NCBI RefSeq assembly: GCF_003201815.1
Contig: NZ_QJKB01000007.1
Coordinates: forward strand, 124,001 to 188,000
Direction of reading: 5' to 3'
DNA length: 64,000 bases
Source of the DNA: Undibacterium pigrum
GTDB lineage: Bacteria > Pseudomonadota > Gammaproteobacteria > Burkholderiales > Burkholderiaceae_D
The stretch's first letter is position 1; each line of letters begins with the position of its first letter. The position numbers were made by a program, and so were the translations under genes. A model generated the notes under the pieces. It was not told the origin of the DNA and made no database searches. It worked only from the letters and a program-made list of their open reading frames with translations. Below, in pieces: positions 62,856 through 64,000 of this stretch.

Positions 62856-63398
62856 TTATTTGATGTCTACTGGCGGGCGCAGGAACTGGCCAGAATGAAA
62901 CACCAGCGGTGCCTGTTTGGTAAATTCACAATGCTCGACTTCACCAACGAAGATAACATGATCCCCCTCGGGATAGCGGCTGCGGTTATGACATTCAAAC
63001 CAGGCCGAGGCACCTGTCAATATGGGGTGGCCAGTGCGCGACAGGGTGTAATCGACGCCAGCAAAACGGTCAGTCTTGCGGCTGGCAAATTGCTCTGCCA
63101 GCCAGGCTTGTTCGCCGGATAGTATATTGACAACATAATGGGAATTGCCACTGAACACCGGCAAGCTATTGGCTGCCGTACCCAGGCTCCAGAGTATCAA
63201 TGGCGGGTCCAGTGAGACAGAATTAAAGGAAGATGCTGTCAAACCCAGGAACTGGCCATCCGCCAGGCGGGTGGTAATGACGGTGACGCCAGTAGCAAAT
63301 TGCGACAGGGCATCCCGGAAATGGCGGGTATCAAATTCACGCTTTTCAGAGCGGGGTGAGCGGGTGTGCATGAGGTTCCATCGTTCTTTTTTTGCCAT
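62856..63398 (-). CDS. Flavin reductase family protein
   Basis: A 180-residue protein that fits the FMN-binding split barrel family: 'FRDALSQFATGVTVITTRLA', 'GLTASSFNSVSLDPPLILWS' and 'SHYVVNILSGEQAWLAEQFA', plus 'GDHVIFVGEVEH'. Such enzymes reduce flavin with NAD(P)H, often for a partner monooxygenase, which is not seen nearby. ATG 63371 is an alternative start. Confidence 0.9.
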   Translation of the reverse strand: MAKKERWNLMHTRSPRSEKREFDTRHFRDALSQFATGVTVITTRLADGQFLGLTASSFNSVSLDPPLILWSLGTAANSLPVFSGNSHYVVNILSGEQAWLAEQFASRKTDRFAGVDYTLSRTGHPILTGASAWFECHNRSRYPEGDHVIFVGEVEHCEFTKQAPLVFHSGQFLRPPVDIK

Positions 63399-63590
63399 TA
63401 TCCCAGATTTTAAGGCTTTCTGGCTTGAGAACAGGTATTTGCCTGCTATCCTGCAATAGGAAGTGTGGCGCTGACTGTGTTAAACTTGCAGGCTTGCCGG
63501 TTTCCCCAGGTTTTTGCCTAAGTGGTTGATTCCTTTGAGTTTAATTTCTTTGAACTTGATCCCTTTGAATTTGATATGAGGTGCTGAAGT

Positions 63591-63980
63591 ATGCCCATGC
63601 TGCTGGCTTTACGCCGTGTAATGATGTTGTTCATGCTGGCTGTGCTGACGACAGCGAGTTTGCCCGCTTTGGCGCAAATTCCGGCCGAACGCAATTTTCC
63701 TGAAAACACCAAACGCGGGGTCTTGAATATGTCGCAATACCCTAATGTGCTGATCAATGGCAAAGCTGTCAATACAGCACCGGGTTTGCGTATTTTTGAT
63801 GATGAAAACCTGTTTATTTCGCCTACGCAAATTACGGGCAATTACATCATCATCAATTATCTCGAAGATAATTTTGGTGATGTGGCCAAAATCTGGGTGC
63901 TGACCGATGCGGAGCGCAAAAAAACCTTGCCGCCAGCGCAAGAGTGGAAACCACAGATTTTCATCAACAAAAATTTCTAA
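63591..63980 (+). CDS. Conserved periplasmic protein of unknown function
   Basis: A 129-residue protein with a signal peptide ('MMLFMLAVLTTASLPALAQ'). The mature part contains 'RGVLNMSQYPNVLINGKAVN', 'APGLRIFDDENLFISPTQIT' and 'DVAKIWVLTDAERKK', a block that looks conserved in Burkholderiales, although I recall no name for it. It is complete, with its stop 20 bases before the window end. Confidence 0.72.
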   Translation: MPMLLALRRVMMLFMLAVLTTASLPALAQIPAERNFPENTKRGVLNMSQYPNVLINGKAVNTAPGLRIFDDENLFISPTQITGNYIIINYLEDNFGDVAKIWVLTDAERKKTLPPAQEWKPQIFINKNF

Positions 63981-64000
63981 GTAAAAATTCAGGTAATGCC

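Overview
The window looks like chromosome of a beta-proteobacterium of the Burkholderiales, most probably Oxalobacteraceae and close to Undibacterium (inference). The grounds are the gene order pgk-pyk-fba-purC-purE-purK-tsaC, a divergent moaC/bepA pair, many RTX proteins ending in a DUF4214 domain, a TfpX/PglL pair, and moderately GC-rich codon use. No rRNA, tRNA, CRISPR array, phage or transposase gene was recognised.

Positions 1-6608 hold a tandem array of DUF4214 proteins: the tail of one, two adhesin-like Ig/RTX proteins, and a serralysin-type metalloprotease. All lack a signal peptide and share a nearly identical C-terminal region, which suggests type I secretion. From 6790 to 15298 lie a solute-binding protein, a DUF3592-ankyrin membrane protein, a cREC protein with a coiled-coil membrane partner, a pilin accessory protein with a PglL-type glycan ligase, and an unusual cysteine-repeat secreted protein. 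From 15470 to 24752 come endonuclease V-moaC, bepA, a giant uncharacterised protein, and several small periplasmic proteins.

A tight minus-strand operon (27823 to 24811: zinc finger, NTF2-like, YheT-like hydrolase, Burkholderiales DUF, SUKH protein) is divergent from azlCD. A large palindromic repeat (29173-29971) separates azlCD from the glycolysis/purine/tRNA-modification cluster (30387-38512). Short palindromic elements sit in the gaps around pgk, pyk, fba and the pur genes.

The stretch 38587-48442 is accessory in character. It contains AT-rich small genes, another RTX-DUF4214 protein, an S-layer-like protein with DUF4214 at its N-terminus, an alpha/beta hydrolase, and a cluster resembling orphan toxin-immunity genes (ColD-immunity-like, small helical protein, SUKH). 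The rest (48501-63980) is ordinary: a lipoprotein phosphoesterase, an MFS exporter with divergent LysR regulator, small membrane and periplasmic proteins, an overlapping ltaE-alaX pair, a 206-bp tandem repeat of REP-like hairpins, an AraC regulator, stress-type small proteins, and a flavin reductase/SemiSWEET/SRPBCC group.

No complete new system can be claimed. The strongest leads are the 899-residue orphan at 19282-21981, the cysteine-repeat protein at 14578-15231, the ltaE-alaX coupling, the immunity cluster, and the families of palindromic repeats.
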